Part shown: positions 26,134-34,447 of the stretch, piece by piece
How positions within the stretch are numbered: position 1 is the stretch's first letter
Layout: the number at the start of each line of letters is the position of its first letter
Source: Azospirillaceae bacterium
GTDB lineage: Bacteria > Pseudomonadota > Alphaproteobacteria > Azospirillales > Azospirillaceae
DNA length: 53,290 nt
NCBI GenBank assembly: GCA_028277115.1
Contig: JANQHG010000058.1
Span: 1 to 53,290 of the forward strand
Reading direction: 5' to 3'
The notes under the pieces: generated by a model
Database searches by the model: none
What the model was told of the DNA's origin: nothing
What the model saw: only the letters and a program-made list of their open reading frames with translations
Made by a program: the position numbers and the translations under genes

Positions 26134-26829
26134 ATGATGGGGGACGGGCTGCATTTCATCGACATCGTCATCTTCGCGATGATCGCCGGGTTCCTGGTGT
26201 ACCGCCTGCGCGGGGTGCTCGGCCGACGCCATGGTGAGGAACGGCGGCGGCCGAACCCGTTCGGCCAACGTCCGGCCGCCCGCGGGGCCGCTGACGCCCG
26301 CGGCTCCAACGACAATATCGTAACCCTGCCCGATCGCGGCCGGCCGCCGGCGGCAGACGACCAGGAGTCGCCGCGTTCGCTCGCGGCGTCGCTTGACGCG
26401 ATCAAGACCGCCGACCCGTCGTTCGACGAAAAACACTTCCTGGAAGGGGCGACCGCAGCGTTCCGAATGGTCGTCGAAGCGTTCGCCCGCGGCGACGCCG
26501 ACACGCTGCGGCCGCTGCTCGACGACGACGTGTTCGATGATTTCTCGACCGCGATTCGCCAGCGCGAGCGCGACGGCGAGTCCCTGGAAACCCGGGTCGA
26601 GCGGATCCAGGACGCGACGGTGCTCGAGGCGGAGATCAAAGGGCGCAAGGCCCAGATTACCGTCAAATTCATCTCTGACCAGGTCAATATCACTCGGAAC
26701 CAGGACGGCAAGATGATCGACGGCGATCCCGATCGCTCGGTCGAGGTGACCGACATCTGGACATTCCAGCGCAGCCTCCGGTCGCGCGATCCCAACTGGC
26801 TGTTGGTCGCGACCCGGACGCCGAACTGA
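26134..26829 (+). CDS. Tim44-like (TimA-type) membrane-associated protein
   Basis: A 231-residue protein with a single N-terminal membrane segment (FIDIVIFAMIAGFLVYRLRG), a flexible Pro/Arg/Asp linker and a C-terminal Tim44 domain of about 140 residues: FDEKHFLEGATAAFRMVVEA, ADTLRPLLDDDVFDDFSTAI, ITVKFISDQVNITR and VTDIWTFQRSLRSRDPNWLL. In mitochondria this fold tethers the import motor; bacterial relatives bind proteins at the inner membrane, with an incompletely known role. Divergence from fxsA and secB and the following mltA match a conserved alphaproteobacterial block. Two ATGs abut at 26134 and 26137. Confidence 0.85.
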   Translation: MMGDGLHFIDIVIFAMIAGFLVYRLRGVLGRRHGEERRRPNPFGQRPAARGAADARGSNDNIVTLPDRGRPPAADDQESPRSLAASLDAIKTADPSFDEKHFLEGATAAFRMVVEAFARGDADTLRPLLDDDVFDDFSTAIRQRERDGESLETRVERIQDATVLEAEIKGRKAQITVKFISDQVNITRNQDGKMIDGDPDRSVEVTDIWTFQRSLRSRDPNWLLVATRTPN

Positions 26830-26955
26830 TTGCGCTGGGGACGCCGACCCGCGTCGGGGCGCCATGGGGAGCCGCCCCGGCCTTGGCGGTTTGTCGCGCC
26901 CGTTGGCGCGCGCCCTTTTTTTGGGGGCGGTGGTCGCGTGTCGTTGACAGCTGCG

Positions 26956-28152
26956 ATGCCGATCCGACCGGTCTTGCGCCTGTGCCTTTTGGTGCTGGTC
27001 AGCGGCATGGTCGGCTGTGCCAGTCCACCGCCCCCGGGACCGCCGCTGCCGCCGGCGATCGTCGGGGCGGACGGGGTACGGCTCGACCCGGAGCGGTTCT
27101 CCCGCCTCGAGGGCTGGGCGGACGATCGCCATGCCGAGGCTCTGGCGGCCTTTTTGGTCTCGTGCGATCGCTGGCGGGCGGTGCCGGCCGGCAAGACGGT
27201 CCGCGGGCTCGGCGCCACGGTGCGCGTCGGGACCTGGCACCGTGTCTGCACGGCCGCGGCCGCGGTGCCACCGGGCGACGATGGGCGGGCGCGCGCCTTT
27301 TTCGAAGATCAATTCCAGGCGTTTCGGGTCAGCCGTGCCGGCGCGGCTGACGGCTTGTTCACCGGCTACTATGAGCCTGAGCTGCGGGGCAGTGCGTGGC
27401 CGGACCGGACCTATTCGGTGCCGCTGTATCGCCGGCCGCCCGATTTGGTCACCGGGCCGGAAACCGGCCGTCGGGTCGGCCGGCGGATCGTGCCCTATTA
27501 CGACCGCGCCGCAATCGTCGGCGGCGCGCTCAAAGGCCGACGGCTCGAGCTGGTGTGGGTCGATGATCCGGTCGATGCCTTTTTCCTGCAGATCCAGGGG
27601 TCCGGCCGGGTGGTGCTGCCCAACGGCCGGGTGGTGCGGCTCGGCTACGCCGCTCAGAACGGGCATGATTATTTCCCGATCGGGCGCGCGTTGGTCGACC
27701 GCGGCGATATGACGTTTGAGACCGTGTCGATGCCGGCGATCCGGGCGTGGCTGGAGCGCAACCCGGAAAAGGCCGACGCCGTGATGAACCTCAACCGTTC
27801 GTATGTGTTCTTCCGGGTGATCGACGGCGCCGGGCCGATCGGCGCCGAGGGGGTGCCGCTGACCCCGGGCCGCAGTCTGGCGGTCGACGACGACCATTGG
27901 CCCTACGGCGTGCCGGTGTGGCTCGACGCCGACGACCCGCTCGACGAGGACGCCCGGGTCCGCCGGTTGATGGTCGCTCAGGACACCGGCGGTGCGATCC
28001 GCGGCGTGGTACGCGGCGACGTGTTTTGGGGTCATGGGCCGGATGCGGAGCGAAGGGCCGGGGTGATGCGCAGCCGCGGCGGTCTTTGGATCTTGCTGCC
28101 GCGGCCGGGGCGTCATGCCGACCACCGGGCCGACGGGCGGCGGGTCGGCTAG
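26956..28152 (+). CDS. mltA: Membrane-bound lytic murein transglycosylase A (MltA)
   Basis: About 398 residues. The start is a lipoprotein-type signal (LRLCLLVLVSGMVGCAS), with Cys as the likely lipidated residue, so it should be anchored to the outer membrane and face the periplasm. The MltA domain follows: FRVSRAGAADGLFTGYYEPE, YSVPLYRRPPDLV, IVPYYDRAAIVGGALKGRRL, VWVDDPVDAFFLQIQGSGRV and LNRSYVFFRVIDGAGPIGAE. The C-terminal 3D domain has DDDHWPYGVPVWLDA, RLMVAQDTGGAIRGVVRGDV and FWGHG, with the catalytic Asp in QDTGGAI. It cleaves peptidoglycan glycan chains to anhydromuropeptides. An alternative GTG start lies 18 bases upstream. Confidence 0.93.
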   Translation: MPIRPVLRLCLLVLVSGMVGCASPPPPGPPLPPAIVGADGVRLDPERFSRLEGWADDRHAEALAAFLVSCDRWRAVPAGKTVRGLGATVRVGTWHRVCTAAAAVPPGDDGRARAFFEDQFQAFRVSRAGAADGLFTGYYEPELRGSAWPDRTYSVPLYRRPPDLVTGPETGRRVGRRIVPYYDRAAIVGGALKGRRLELVWVDDPVDAFFLQIQGSGRVVLPNGRVVRLGYAAQNGHDYFPIGRALVDRGDMTFETVSMPAIRAWLERNPEKADAVMNLNRSYVFFRVIDGAGPIGAEGVPLTPGRSLAVDDDHWPYGVPVWLDADDPLDEDARVRRLMVAQDTGGAIRGVVRGDVFWGHGPDAERRAGVMRSRGGLWILLPRPGRHADHRADGRRVG

Positions 28153-28164
28153 CGGACCGGGATT

Positions 28165-28224
28165 GGGGGGGCTGGCGCACCCAAGGTCAGGGGGGCACCC
28201 CCTCCCGCACGGCCGTCAGGCCGC
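28165..28224 (+). repeat. GC-rich intergenic repeat, short copy
   Basis: GGGGGGCTGGCGCACCCAAG, GTCAGGGGGGCACCCCCTCC and GCACGGCCGTCAGGCCGC closely match the copy at 24594-24651. It sits 13 bases after the mltA stop, between converging genes, as expected of a terminator. Confidence 0.7.
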
Positions 28225-28234
28225 ATTGGGCGGA

Positions 28235-29170
28235 TCAGGCGAGCGCCGCCGGATCGAGATTGGCGCCGCAGACCACCACCCCAACCCGCTCGCCGCGACG
28301 GGGCCGATACGCACCGGCGAGCAGCGCCGCCAACGCGACCGCGCCACCCGGTTCGGCGGCCGTCCTGAGCGTGCGCCAAAGCGCCACCTGGGCCGCGCGG
28401 ACCGCGTGGTCCTCGACCACCACGCTCTCGACCCCACGACGCCGGATCAACGCGAACGGCCGCACCCCGATCTTGCGCGCGCCGAGCGCATCGGCCGCAA
28501 GACCCGAAATCATCACCTCGACCGGCCGGCCGGCGGCGAGCGCGTGGGCAAGACTGCGGGTGCCCTCGGTCTCGACCCCGACCAACCGCACCGTCTCGCC
28601 CAACGCCGCCGCGGCACCGGCGATCAGCCCGCCGCCGCCGACCGCGACCAACAGGGTGTCGAACGGCGCGTCGGCGGCGAACTCGCGCGCCGTGGTGCCC
28701 TGGCCGGCGATCACACGGTCGTCGTCGAACGCCGGGACCGCGAGCGCCCCGGTCTCGGCCTGCCAGGCGTCGGCCGCGTCCTTGGCATCGGCATAGTATT
28801 GGCCGCCGACCCGCACGGTCGCGCCGAACTGGCCGAGCCGCGCCAGCTTGGCCGGCGGCGTGGTCTCGGGCACGAAGATGGTCGCAGGCACGCCCAGTTG
28901 GCGGGCGGCATAGGCGACCGCGCTGCCGTGGTTGCCGCCCGATGCCGCCACCACCCCGACGGCCGGCAACGGCCGGGCCGCCAGCAACAGGTTGAACGCG
29001 CCGCGCACTTTGAACGAGCCGGTGATCTGCAGGCACTCGAGCTTGAGCGTCAACGCGGCCTCGTCCTGCCCGAACGCGCCCCGCTCCAGGCGCACCATCG
29101 GGGTGCGCCGGACCCGGCCGTCCAACGCCGCGGCGGCCGCCTCAACCTCGGCCGGTCCGATCCCGTCCAT
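28235..29170 (-). CDS. PLP-dependent threonine/serine dehydratase-like protein
   Basis: A 311-residue fold-type II PLP enzyme of the catabolic threonine dehydratase/serine racemase type; it lacks the C-terminal ACT regulatory domain of biosynthetic IlvA. The PLP lysine is Lys54 in QITGSFKVRGAFN; the substrate and phosphate sites are SGGNHGSAVAYAARQLGVPA and VAVGGGGLIAGAAAA. It would deaminate threonine to 2-oxobutanoate or serine to pyruvate. The ATG at 29170 is preceded by AGGAG; in-frame sequence upstream does not resemble the family. It faces the dCTP deaminase gene head to head. Confidence 0.85.
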   Translation of the reverse strand: MDGIGPAEVEAAAAALDGRVRRTPMVRLERGAFGQDEAALTLKLECLQITGSFKVRGAFNLLLAARPLPAVGVVAASGGNHGSAVAYAARQLGVPATIFVPETTPPAKLARLGQFGATVRVGGQYYADAKDAADAWQAETGALAVPAFDDDRVIAGQGTTAREFAADAPFDTLLVAVGGGGLIAGAAAALGETVRLVGVETEGTRSLAHALAAGRPVEVMISGLAADALGARKIGVRPFALIRRRGVESVVVEDHAVRAAQVALWRTLRTAAEPGGAVALAALLAGAYRPRRGERVGVVVCGANLDPAALA

Positions 29171-29315
29171 CGGGTCTCCTGAAAAGAAAAGGGAAGGGGC
29201 GCTCGACGTCGGGCGCCACTGGAGACAGGGATCGCCATCATGCAAGGATCACCGGCGGCGGTCCAGCCCGACCGGCCGAACGCCGATCCAACCGACCGAT
29301 CAGGGGGGACCACCG

Positions 29316-30473
29316 TTGAGCGACCGGGTGACCACGACCCTTGGCGACGCGCCGCCCGAGACCGAGGGGATCCTGCCGTCGCAAGCGGTGCGCGCTGCGA
29401 TCGCCCGGGGCTGGATCGGAGCGGCGACCGCGGTCGGCGACGACCAGATCCAGCCGGCCAGTCTCGACCTGCGGCTCGGGGCGACCGCCTATCGGGTGCA
29501 GGCGAGCTTTCTTCCCGGGCGCAGCGCCCGGGTCGCCGACAAGATCGACGCGTTCACCCTATACGCCCTCGACCTCGGCGACGGCGCGGTGCTCGAACGG
29601 CACTGCGTCTACATCGTGCCGCTGGTCGAACGGCTGGCGTTGCCGCCGAACCTGTCGGGGCTCGGCAACCCCAAGAGCTCGGTCGGACGGCTCGACATTT
29701 TCGTGCGGCTGTTGACCGACTATGGCGGCGAGTTCGACCGGGTCGCCGCCGGCTACCACGGGCCGCTCTATGCCGAGATTTCGCCGCGCGCCTTTGCGGT
29801 CCGGGTGCGCGCCGGGTCGCGCCTGGCGCAACTGCGCCTGCGGCGCGGCCGCGCCAGCCGCCCGAGCGATACCGAGATGCGCCGCCTCAACGCCCGGGTG
29901 CCGCTGATCCAGTGCGAGGGTGCGACCGAGCCGATCGACCGCGGGGTCGTCGTCACGGTCGATGCCCGCGGCGACGGGCCGGGCGGCCTGGTTGGCTACA
30001 AAGCGCGGCGCAACGCCGGCCTGATCGATCTCGAGAAGATCGATCACTACGACCCGCTCGCCTATTGGGAGCCGGTGGTCGCCCATGGTCGGCCCGAGCT
30101 GATCCTCGACCCGTTCGACTTCTACATTCTGGCGTCGCGCGAATCGGTGACCGTGCCGTCCGACCATGCCGCCGAGATGCTGGCCTACGACACCCTGGTC
30201 GGGGAGTTTCGGGTCCACTACGCTGGCTTTTTCGACCCCGGCTTCGGCATGGCCGAGACCGGCGGTGCCGGCAGCCGGGCCGTGCTCGAGGTTCGCGCCC
30301 ACGAGGTGCCGTTCGTGATCGAGGATGGCCAGGTGGTCGGCCGCCTGATCTACGAGCCGATGTGCGCGGTCCCGGACAAGCTCTACGGCAGCGCGATCGG
30401 GTCGTCCTATCAGCGCCAGCGCCTCGCACTGGCCAAGCAGTTCCGCCGCCCTGGACCTGCACCAGAAGTCTGA
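29316..30473 (+). CDS. dcd: dCTP deaminase, long alphaproteobacterial form
   Basis: A 385-residue enzyme, about twice the E. coli Dcd length, as in the long bacterial form with two tandem dUTPase-like modules. The N-terminal half carries GILPSQAVRAAI, DDQIQPASLDLRLGATAYRV, NPKSSVGRLDIFVRLLTDYG and GYHGPLYAEISPRAFAVRVR; the C-terminal half repeats the theme with LDPFDFYILASRESVTVPSD, FDPGFG and FVIEDGQVVGRLIYEPM. It deaminates dCTP to dUTP for thymidylate synthesis. I chose TTG 29316, which has AGGGGGG six to eight bases upstream; GTG 29328 is the other candidate. Confidence 0.85.
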   Translation: MSDRVTTTLGDAPPETEGILPSQAVRAAIARGWIGAATAVGDDQIQPASLDLRLGATAYRVQASFLPGRSARVADKIDAFTLYALDLGDGAVLERHCVYIVPLVERLALPPNLSGLGNPKSSVGRLDIFVRLLTDYGGEFDRVAAGYHGPLYAEISPRAFAVRVRAGSRLAQLRLRRGRASRPSDTEMRRLNARVPLIQCEGATEPIDRGVVVTVDARGDGPGGLVGYKARRNAGLIDLEKIDHYDPLAYWEPVVAHGRPELILDPFDFYILASRESVTVPSDHAAEMLAYDTLVGEFRVHYAGFFDPGFGMAETGGAGSRAVLEVRAHEVPFVIEDGQVVGRLIYEPMCAVPDKLYGSAIGSSYQRQRLALAKQFRRPGPAPEV

Positions 30474-30567
30474 CCAACAAAATCGGATTTTTTGCAACAG
30501 CTACGGTGATCCGGCCCGAAACCGCTGGCGTAGAAGCGGTTACAACAACACAGCAGGGGACAGGGAC

Positions 30568-30804
30568 ATGGACACCAACTCGTTGATCATCGCGCTGCCG
30601 CTCGCCACCTTCGGTATTACACTTGCGTACATCTTGTTCGGTGATCGGTTCGTCCGGTCGAGCAGCGGCGTTGACAGCGCGTCGGTCGCCGGCGCCGGCG
30701 TGGTGACTTCGCAGAGCTATGCCCGTCGGGCGACCGAGAGCCGGGGCGCGACCCAGCGGTCGGTGGCAGGCACCGCCAACGCCGCGGTCGGCAAGGCGGC
30801 GTAA
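30568..30804 (+). CDS. Small single-span membrane protein (tandem paralogue 1)
   Basis: 78 residues. A hydrophobic N-terminal segment, SLIIALPLATFGITLAYILF, is a single membrane span starting at residue 5; the rest is a polar tail of Ser, Ala, Arg and Gly. The next gene (30871) is a close paralogue: the first 26 residues differ at three positions, and the tail end matches as ARRATESRG and QRSVAG. The ribosome sites are also alike (AGGGGACAGGGAC here). I know no family for it. Lpd lies downstream, so an operon is possible. The conserved N-terminus and tail with a variable middle favour a real gene over chance. Confidence 0.7.
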   Translation: MDTNSLIIALPLATFGITLAYILFGDRFVRSSSGVDSASVAGAGVVTSQSYARRATESRGATQRSVAGTANAAVGKAA

Positions 30805-30870
30805 CCTGACCGCCAACCGACGGTTTCGTGTCATCCAGAAAATCCGAACGATCTTTGAGGGGACCGGGAC

Positions 30871-31089
30871 ATGGACACCAGCTCGTTGATCATCGCGCTT
30901 CCGCTCGTCACCTTCGGCATCACGCTCGCGTACATTTTGTTGGGTGATCAGGTTGTCGGCACCGGTCGCAGCAGCTCGGCATCGTCGGCCGGTGCGCAGC
31001 CGCACGCGCGCCGGGCGTCGGAGAGCCGCACGTCCGGCCAGCGGTCGGTGGCGGGCCGGGCGTCGGGCGGGGTCGCCAAGGCGGCGTGA
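30871..31089 (+). CDS. Small single-span membrane protein (tandem paralogue 2)
   Basis: 72 residues. It begins MDTSSLIIALPLVTFGITLA and continues YILLGDQVVG, giving one membrane span, and ends ARRASESRTSGQRSVAGRAS. Relative to the copy 300 bases upstream it lacks about six residues in the middle. Its ribosome site GAGGGGACCGGGAC matches that of the first copy. The tail is strongly basic, so positive-inside topology would place it in the cytoplasm. Tandem duplication followed by divergence is the simplest history. Function unknown. Confidence 0.7.
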   Translation: MDTSSLIIALPLVTFGITLAYILLGDQVVGTGRSSSASSAGAQPHARRASESRTSGQRSVAGRASGGVAKAA

Positions 31090-31368
31090 GCCGTCCGGAG
31101 GTCCGACGGCATCATGGGTTGACCGCACACGGGGCATGGGCGGTCGGGTCGGAGGGCGCGGGGGGCATCCCCGCGCCCTTTGATGTCTGTTGCCCGCCGG
31201 CTTTCGGCCTGTCGGCCGGGCGATGGGCGCCAGACCCCAAAAAACTCTGCTGCCCGCCAACAATGCCGCCGCATGCCCTCATCCGGCCGCCGGCGCGGCG
31301 ATTGTCAGGCGTGCCGGTTCCGGTCCATAAAGACGACCCGTCTCGCGAAGACCGGAAGGCACCCTCCA

Positions 31369-32775
31369 ATGGATCAATTCGATGTCGTGGTGATCGGCGG
31401 CGGTCCGGGCGGCTATGTCGCCGCGATCCGGGCTGCCCAGCTCGGGTTGTCGGTCGCGTGCGTCGAAAAACGCGACAGCCTCGGTGGCACCTGCCTCAAC
31501 GTCGGCTGCATTCCGTCGAAGGCGCTGTTGACCAGTTCGGAGAAATGGGTCGAGGCGACCGGCCATCTCGCCAGCCACGGAGTCAAGGTCGGCGAGGTCA
31601 CGTTCGATCTTGGCGCCATGATGGCGCACAAGGACAAGGTGGTCGCCGCCAACACTGCCGGCATCGCATTCCTGTTCCGCAAGCACAAGATAACCTGGGT
31701 CAAGGGTCACGGCCGGCTGGTCGCGGCCGACCGGGTCGAGGTCACCGGCGACGCGCCGGCGCGCACGCTGATCGCGTCCAAGGCGATCGTGATCGCCACC
31801 GGCTCCGAGGTTCAACCGCTGCCCGGGGTCGAGATCGACGAACACAAGATTGTGTCCTCGACCGGGGCGCTGACGCTCACCGAGGTGCCGCGGCGGCTGG
31901 CGGTGATCGGCGGCGGCTACATCGGGCTCGAGCTGGGCTCGGTGTGGGCCCGGCTCGGCAGCCAGGTCACGGTGATCGAGTTTCTCGACCGGATCCTTCC
32001 GGGGATGGACCGCGACGTGTCGAAGACCATGCATCGGCTGCTCGGCCGACAAGGTCTCACGTTCCGTCTCGGCACCAAGGTCACCGCTGCGGGGCGCGAG
32101 GGCGATGGCGTGCGTCTCACCCTCACGCCGGCCGCCGGCGACGGCGCGGCCGAGACGCTGGACGCCGACCTCGTGCTGGTCGCGATCGGGCGGCGGCCCC
32201 ATGTCGCGGGGCTCGGGCTCGACGCGGTCGGGGTCGCGTTGACCGGGCGCGGGCGCATTCGAACCGACCAGAACTTGCGCACCAGCGTGCCCGGGATCTA
32301 CGCGATCGGCGACGTGATCGACGGCCCGATGCTCGCCCACAAGGCCGAGGAAGACGGTGTTGCGGTGGCCGAGGTGATCGCCGGCCAGTCTGCGCACCTC
32401 GACTACGGCGGCGTGCCGGGCGTGGTCTACACCGCGCCCGAGGCGGCCCAGGTCGGCCGCACCGAGGAGGGGCTGCGCGACGCCGGCGTTGCGATCAAGG
32501 TCGGCAGCTTCCCGTTCACCGCCAACGGGCGGGCCCGCGCTCTGGCGCAGACCGACGGCTTCGTCAAGCTGATCGCCGACGCCCGGACCGACCGTCTGCT
32601 CGGCGCCCACATCGTCGGTGCCGAGGCCGGCACCATGGTCGCCGAGCTCGCTCTGGCGATGGCGTTCGGCGCCTCGGCCGAGGACATCGCCCGGACCAGC
32701 CACGCCCACCCGACCCTCAACGAGGCGGTCAAGGAAGCCGCGCTCGCGGTCGCGGACCGGGCGTTGCATATGTGA
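31369..32775 (+). CDS. lpdA: Dihydrolipoamide dehydrogenase (E3)
   Basis: A 468-residue FAD-dependent disulfide oxidoreductase, the shared E3 of 2-oxo acid dehydrogenase complexes and the glycine cleavage system. Seen in order: FAD fingerprint GGGPGGYVAAIRAAQLG (from residue 10), the redox pair Cys42-Cys47 in GGTCLNVGCIPSKALL, the NAD site VIGGGYIGLELGSVWARLG, the second FAD contact GIYAIGDVIDGPMLAHKAEE, and the catalytic His-Glu pair in HAHPTLNEAVKEAAL. Its usual sucAB or pdh neighbours are absent here, so it may serve several complexes. The ribosome site GGAAGG precedes the ATG at 31369. A hairpin follows the stop. Confidence 0.95.
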   Translation: MDQFDVVVIGGGPGGYVAAIRAAQLGLSVACVEKRDSLGGTCLNVGCIPSKALLTSSEKWVEATGHLASHGVKVGEVTFDLGAMMAHKDKVVAANTAGIAFLFRKHKITWVKGHGRLVAADRVEVTGDAPARTLIASKAIVIATGSEVQPLPGVEIDEHKIVSSTGALTLTEVPRRLAVIGGGYIGLELGSVWARLGSQVTVIEFLDRILPGMDRDVSKTMHRLLGRQGLTFRLGTKVTAAGREGDGVRLTLTPAAGDGAAETLDADLVLVAIGRRPHVAGLGLDAVGVALTGRGRIRTDQNLRTSVPGIYAIGDVIDGPMLAHKAEEDGVAVAEVIAGQSAHLDYGGVPGVVYTAPEAAQVGRTEEGLRDAGVAIKVGSFPFTANGRARALAQTDGFVKLIADARTDRLLGAHIVGAEAGTMVAELALAMAFGASAEDIARTSHAHPTLNEAVKEAALAVADRALHM

Positions 32776-32838
32776 CGATAGGCTGTGACGATGGGCGTGT
32801 GGGTTGGGGGTGGCACCGCAATCGACGGCTTGGGTATC

Positions 32839-32874
32839 ATACCAAATCCGGAAGGTCACGTCCGGATTTGGTAT
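32839..32874. terminator. Palindrome downstream of lpdA, related to the hairpin repeat end
   Basis: ATACCAAATCCGGA (32839-32852) and TCCGGATTTGGTAT (32861-32874) form a perfect 14-bp inverted repeat with an 8-base loop. Its outer 12 bases equal the opening of hairpin repeat copy A at 2843. A third partial copy of the arm (CGGATTTGGTGTCA) lies near 32928. It may end lpdA transcription, or be a solo terminal fragment of the dispersed element. Confidence 0.55.
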
Positions 32875-32980
32875 CAGGCCGCGACCGCGGCCCGCGCCGT
32901 GTGGCGCGCAAGCCGAGCGGCGATTGAACGGATTTGGTGTCACCCCCACCTGGCCGCGGGTCACGCGGCCGTGAGGTCGC

Positions 32981-33018
32981 CGCAGCACCGCCGGATCAGG
33001 TCATCCGGCGGTGCTGCG
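32981..33018. terminator. Strong hairpin at the end of the sensor kinase gene
   Basis: CGCAGCACCGCCGGAT (32981-32996) pairs perfectly with ATCCGGCGGTGCTGCG (33003-33018) around a 6-base loop. The kinase stop codon lies inside the loop and first arm. It probably ends the leftward two-component operon. There is no T-run. Confidence 0.55.
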
Positions 33019-34447
33019 TGCCGCCCGCCGCCGGCAAGGTGATCGTCGCCTCGAGCCCGCCGAGCGCGGCCGAGCTGTCGAGGGCGAGGGAGCCGCCGTG
33101 GAGGTCGACCAGATCGGCGACGATCGCAAGGCCGATCCCGGTCCCCGGGCGCGCCTGGTCCAACCGGCCACCCCAGGCGAGCGCGGCGGCGCGGTCTTCC
33201 GCCGCGATGCCCGGACCATCGTCCGCCACGGTGATCCGCAGATGCGCGGCGGTCGGTGCCTCGGCGCTGATCACGATCCGCGACGCCGCGTGGCGGTGGG
33301 CGTTGCCGACCAGGTTGCCGACCATCGCCTCGAGATCGGGGCGCGGGATCGCCCAGTTGAGTGTCTCGGGGCAGGCGACCGTGATCTCGACCGGGTCGCG
33401 GCGCAGCATCAGGCGGTAGCCGTCGCGGACATCGGCGAGCACCGGCGCGATCGCGATACGTGGCGCGACCCCGACGCCGTCGCGGCCGATCGCCGCGGCG
33501 AGGTTGGTGGTTCGCGCGATCAGCGCCGCCATCCGGTCGAGCTGGCGCGCCGCAAGCGCGAGGTCGGGGGACGGGCGGGCCAACTCATTGCGCACGATCG
33601 TCACCGGGTGGCCGAGGTCGTGGGCGATCTTCAGCGCATATTTGCGCGCGCGCGCCGCCAGCCGCGCCGTGTGGCCGAGCATCGCGTTGATCCGCTGGAC
33701 CAGCCGGTCGAGCTCGCGTGGGAACCGGCCGACCACCCGGTCGGTGCGGCCGTGCTCATAGGCGTCGAGCGCCCGGCCGACCCGGCCGAGCTCGCGGCTC
33801 GCGACCAACAGGAACAGGCCGAGCATCGCCAGCACGCCGCCCGCGGTGGCGCCGGCGACCAGGCGCCACAGGCCGCCGACCTCGGCGGCGACCCGCGCGA
33901 CATCGGCGAGATAGCGGTCGCGCCGAACCCCGATCAGATAGCGCACGCGCGCGGTCGCCGGGCCGACGGTGTCGTCGTCGGAAAAGCGCGGCACGGCCTC
34001 GTCGACCAGGCGCTCGGCGATCCGGAGCTCGCCGATCCGGCTCGCCCGGTCGCCGACCACGAATGCCGCGGTCGGTCCCGCCAGCCGGCCGGTCAGCGTG
34101 ACATCGACCAACTCGAGCGCGCCGCCGCGGGCGACCACACGGCCGTCGACCGAGATCTGCCACACCCATTCGAGGTCAGCGAGCGCGATCGCCGGCGGCG
34201 CCGCCCGCCGGGTCGGCGCCTTGGGGGCGGTTGCCGCGGCGGCGCTCGCCCACACCCCGCGCAGCTGGGCGCCGAGGCCGCGGATCTGGGTGTCGACCGC
34301 TTCGCGCGCGAACCGGTCGACCATCGCCCGGGTCCCGGCGACCAGCGCCGGCACGCCGAGCGCGAGCCCGATCGCCGCCACCGCGACCAGCCGTCCGATC
34401 AGGCTCGCCGGTCGGGCGCGCGTCGGCTCTGGGGCCGGCGCGGTCAC
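32996..34447 (-). CDS. Sensor histidine kinase
   Basis: A 483-residue membrane kinase with two membrane spans: LIGRLVAVAAIGLALGVPAL near the start and LVAGATAGGVLAMLGLFLLV around residue 190, enclosing a periplasmic sensor domain of about 150 residues. A HAMP-like segment (ASRELGRVGRALDAYEHGR) leads to the phosphoacceptor in KIAHDLGHPVTIVRNELA; the ATPase domain has VGNLVGNAHRHA, DDGPGIAAEDRAA and GTGIGLAIVADLVDLHGGSL. It is PhoQ/QseC-like in layout, signal unknown. I start it at GTG 34447, which overlaps the regulator stop by four bases, a sign of translational coupling; the longer frame upstream is antisense-like and lies inside the regulator gene. Confidence 0.85.
   Translation of the reverse strand: MTAPAPEPTRARPASLIGRLVAVAAIGLALGVPALVAGTRAMVDRFAREAVDTQIRGLGAQLRGVWASAAAATAPKAPTRRAAPPAIALADLEWVWQISVDGRVVARGGALELVDVTLTGRLAGPTAAFVVGDRASRIGELRIAERLVDEAVPRFSDDDTVGPATARVRYLIGVRRDRYLADVARVAAEVGGLWRLVAGATAGGVLAMLGLFLLVASRELGRVGRALDAYEHGRTDRVVGRFPRELDRLVQRINAMLGHTARLAARARKYALKIAHDLGHPVTIVRNELARPSPDLALAARQLDRMAALIARTTNLAAAIGRDGVGVAPRIAIAPVLADVRDGYRLMLRRDPVEITVACPETLNWAIPRPDLEAMVGNLVGNAHRHAASRIVISAEAPTAAHLRITVADDGPGIAAEDRAAALAWGGRLDQARPGTGIGLAIVADLVDLHGGSLALDSSAALGGLEATITLPAAGGTQHRRMT

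Noticed and set aside
25354-28125. 923-residue minus-strand open frame across fxsA, the Tim44-like gene and mltA
   Set aside because: It overlaps three well-identified genes, lacks any recognisable domain and has shadow-type composition.
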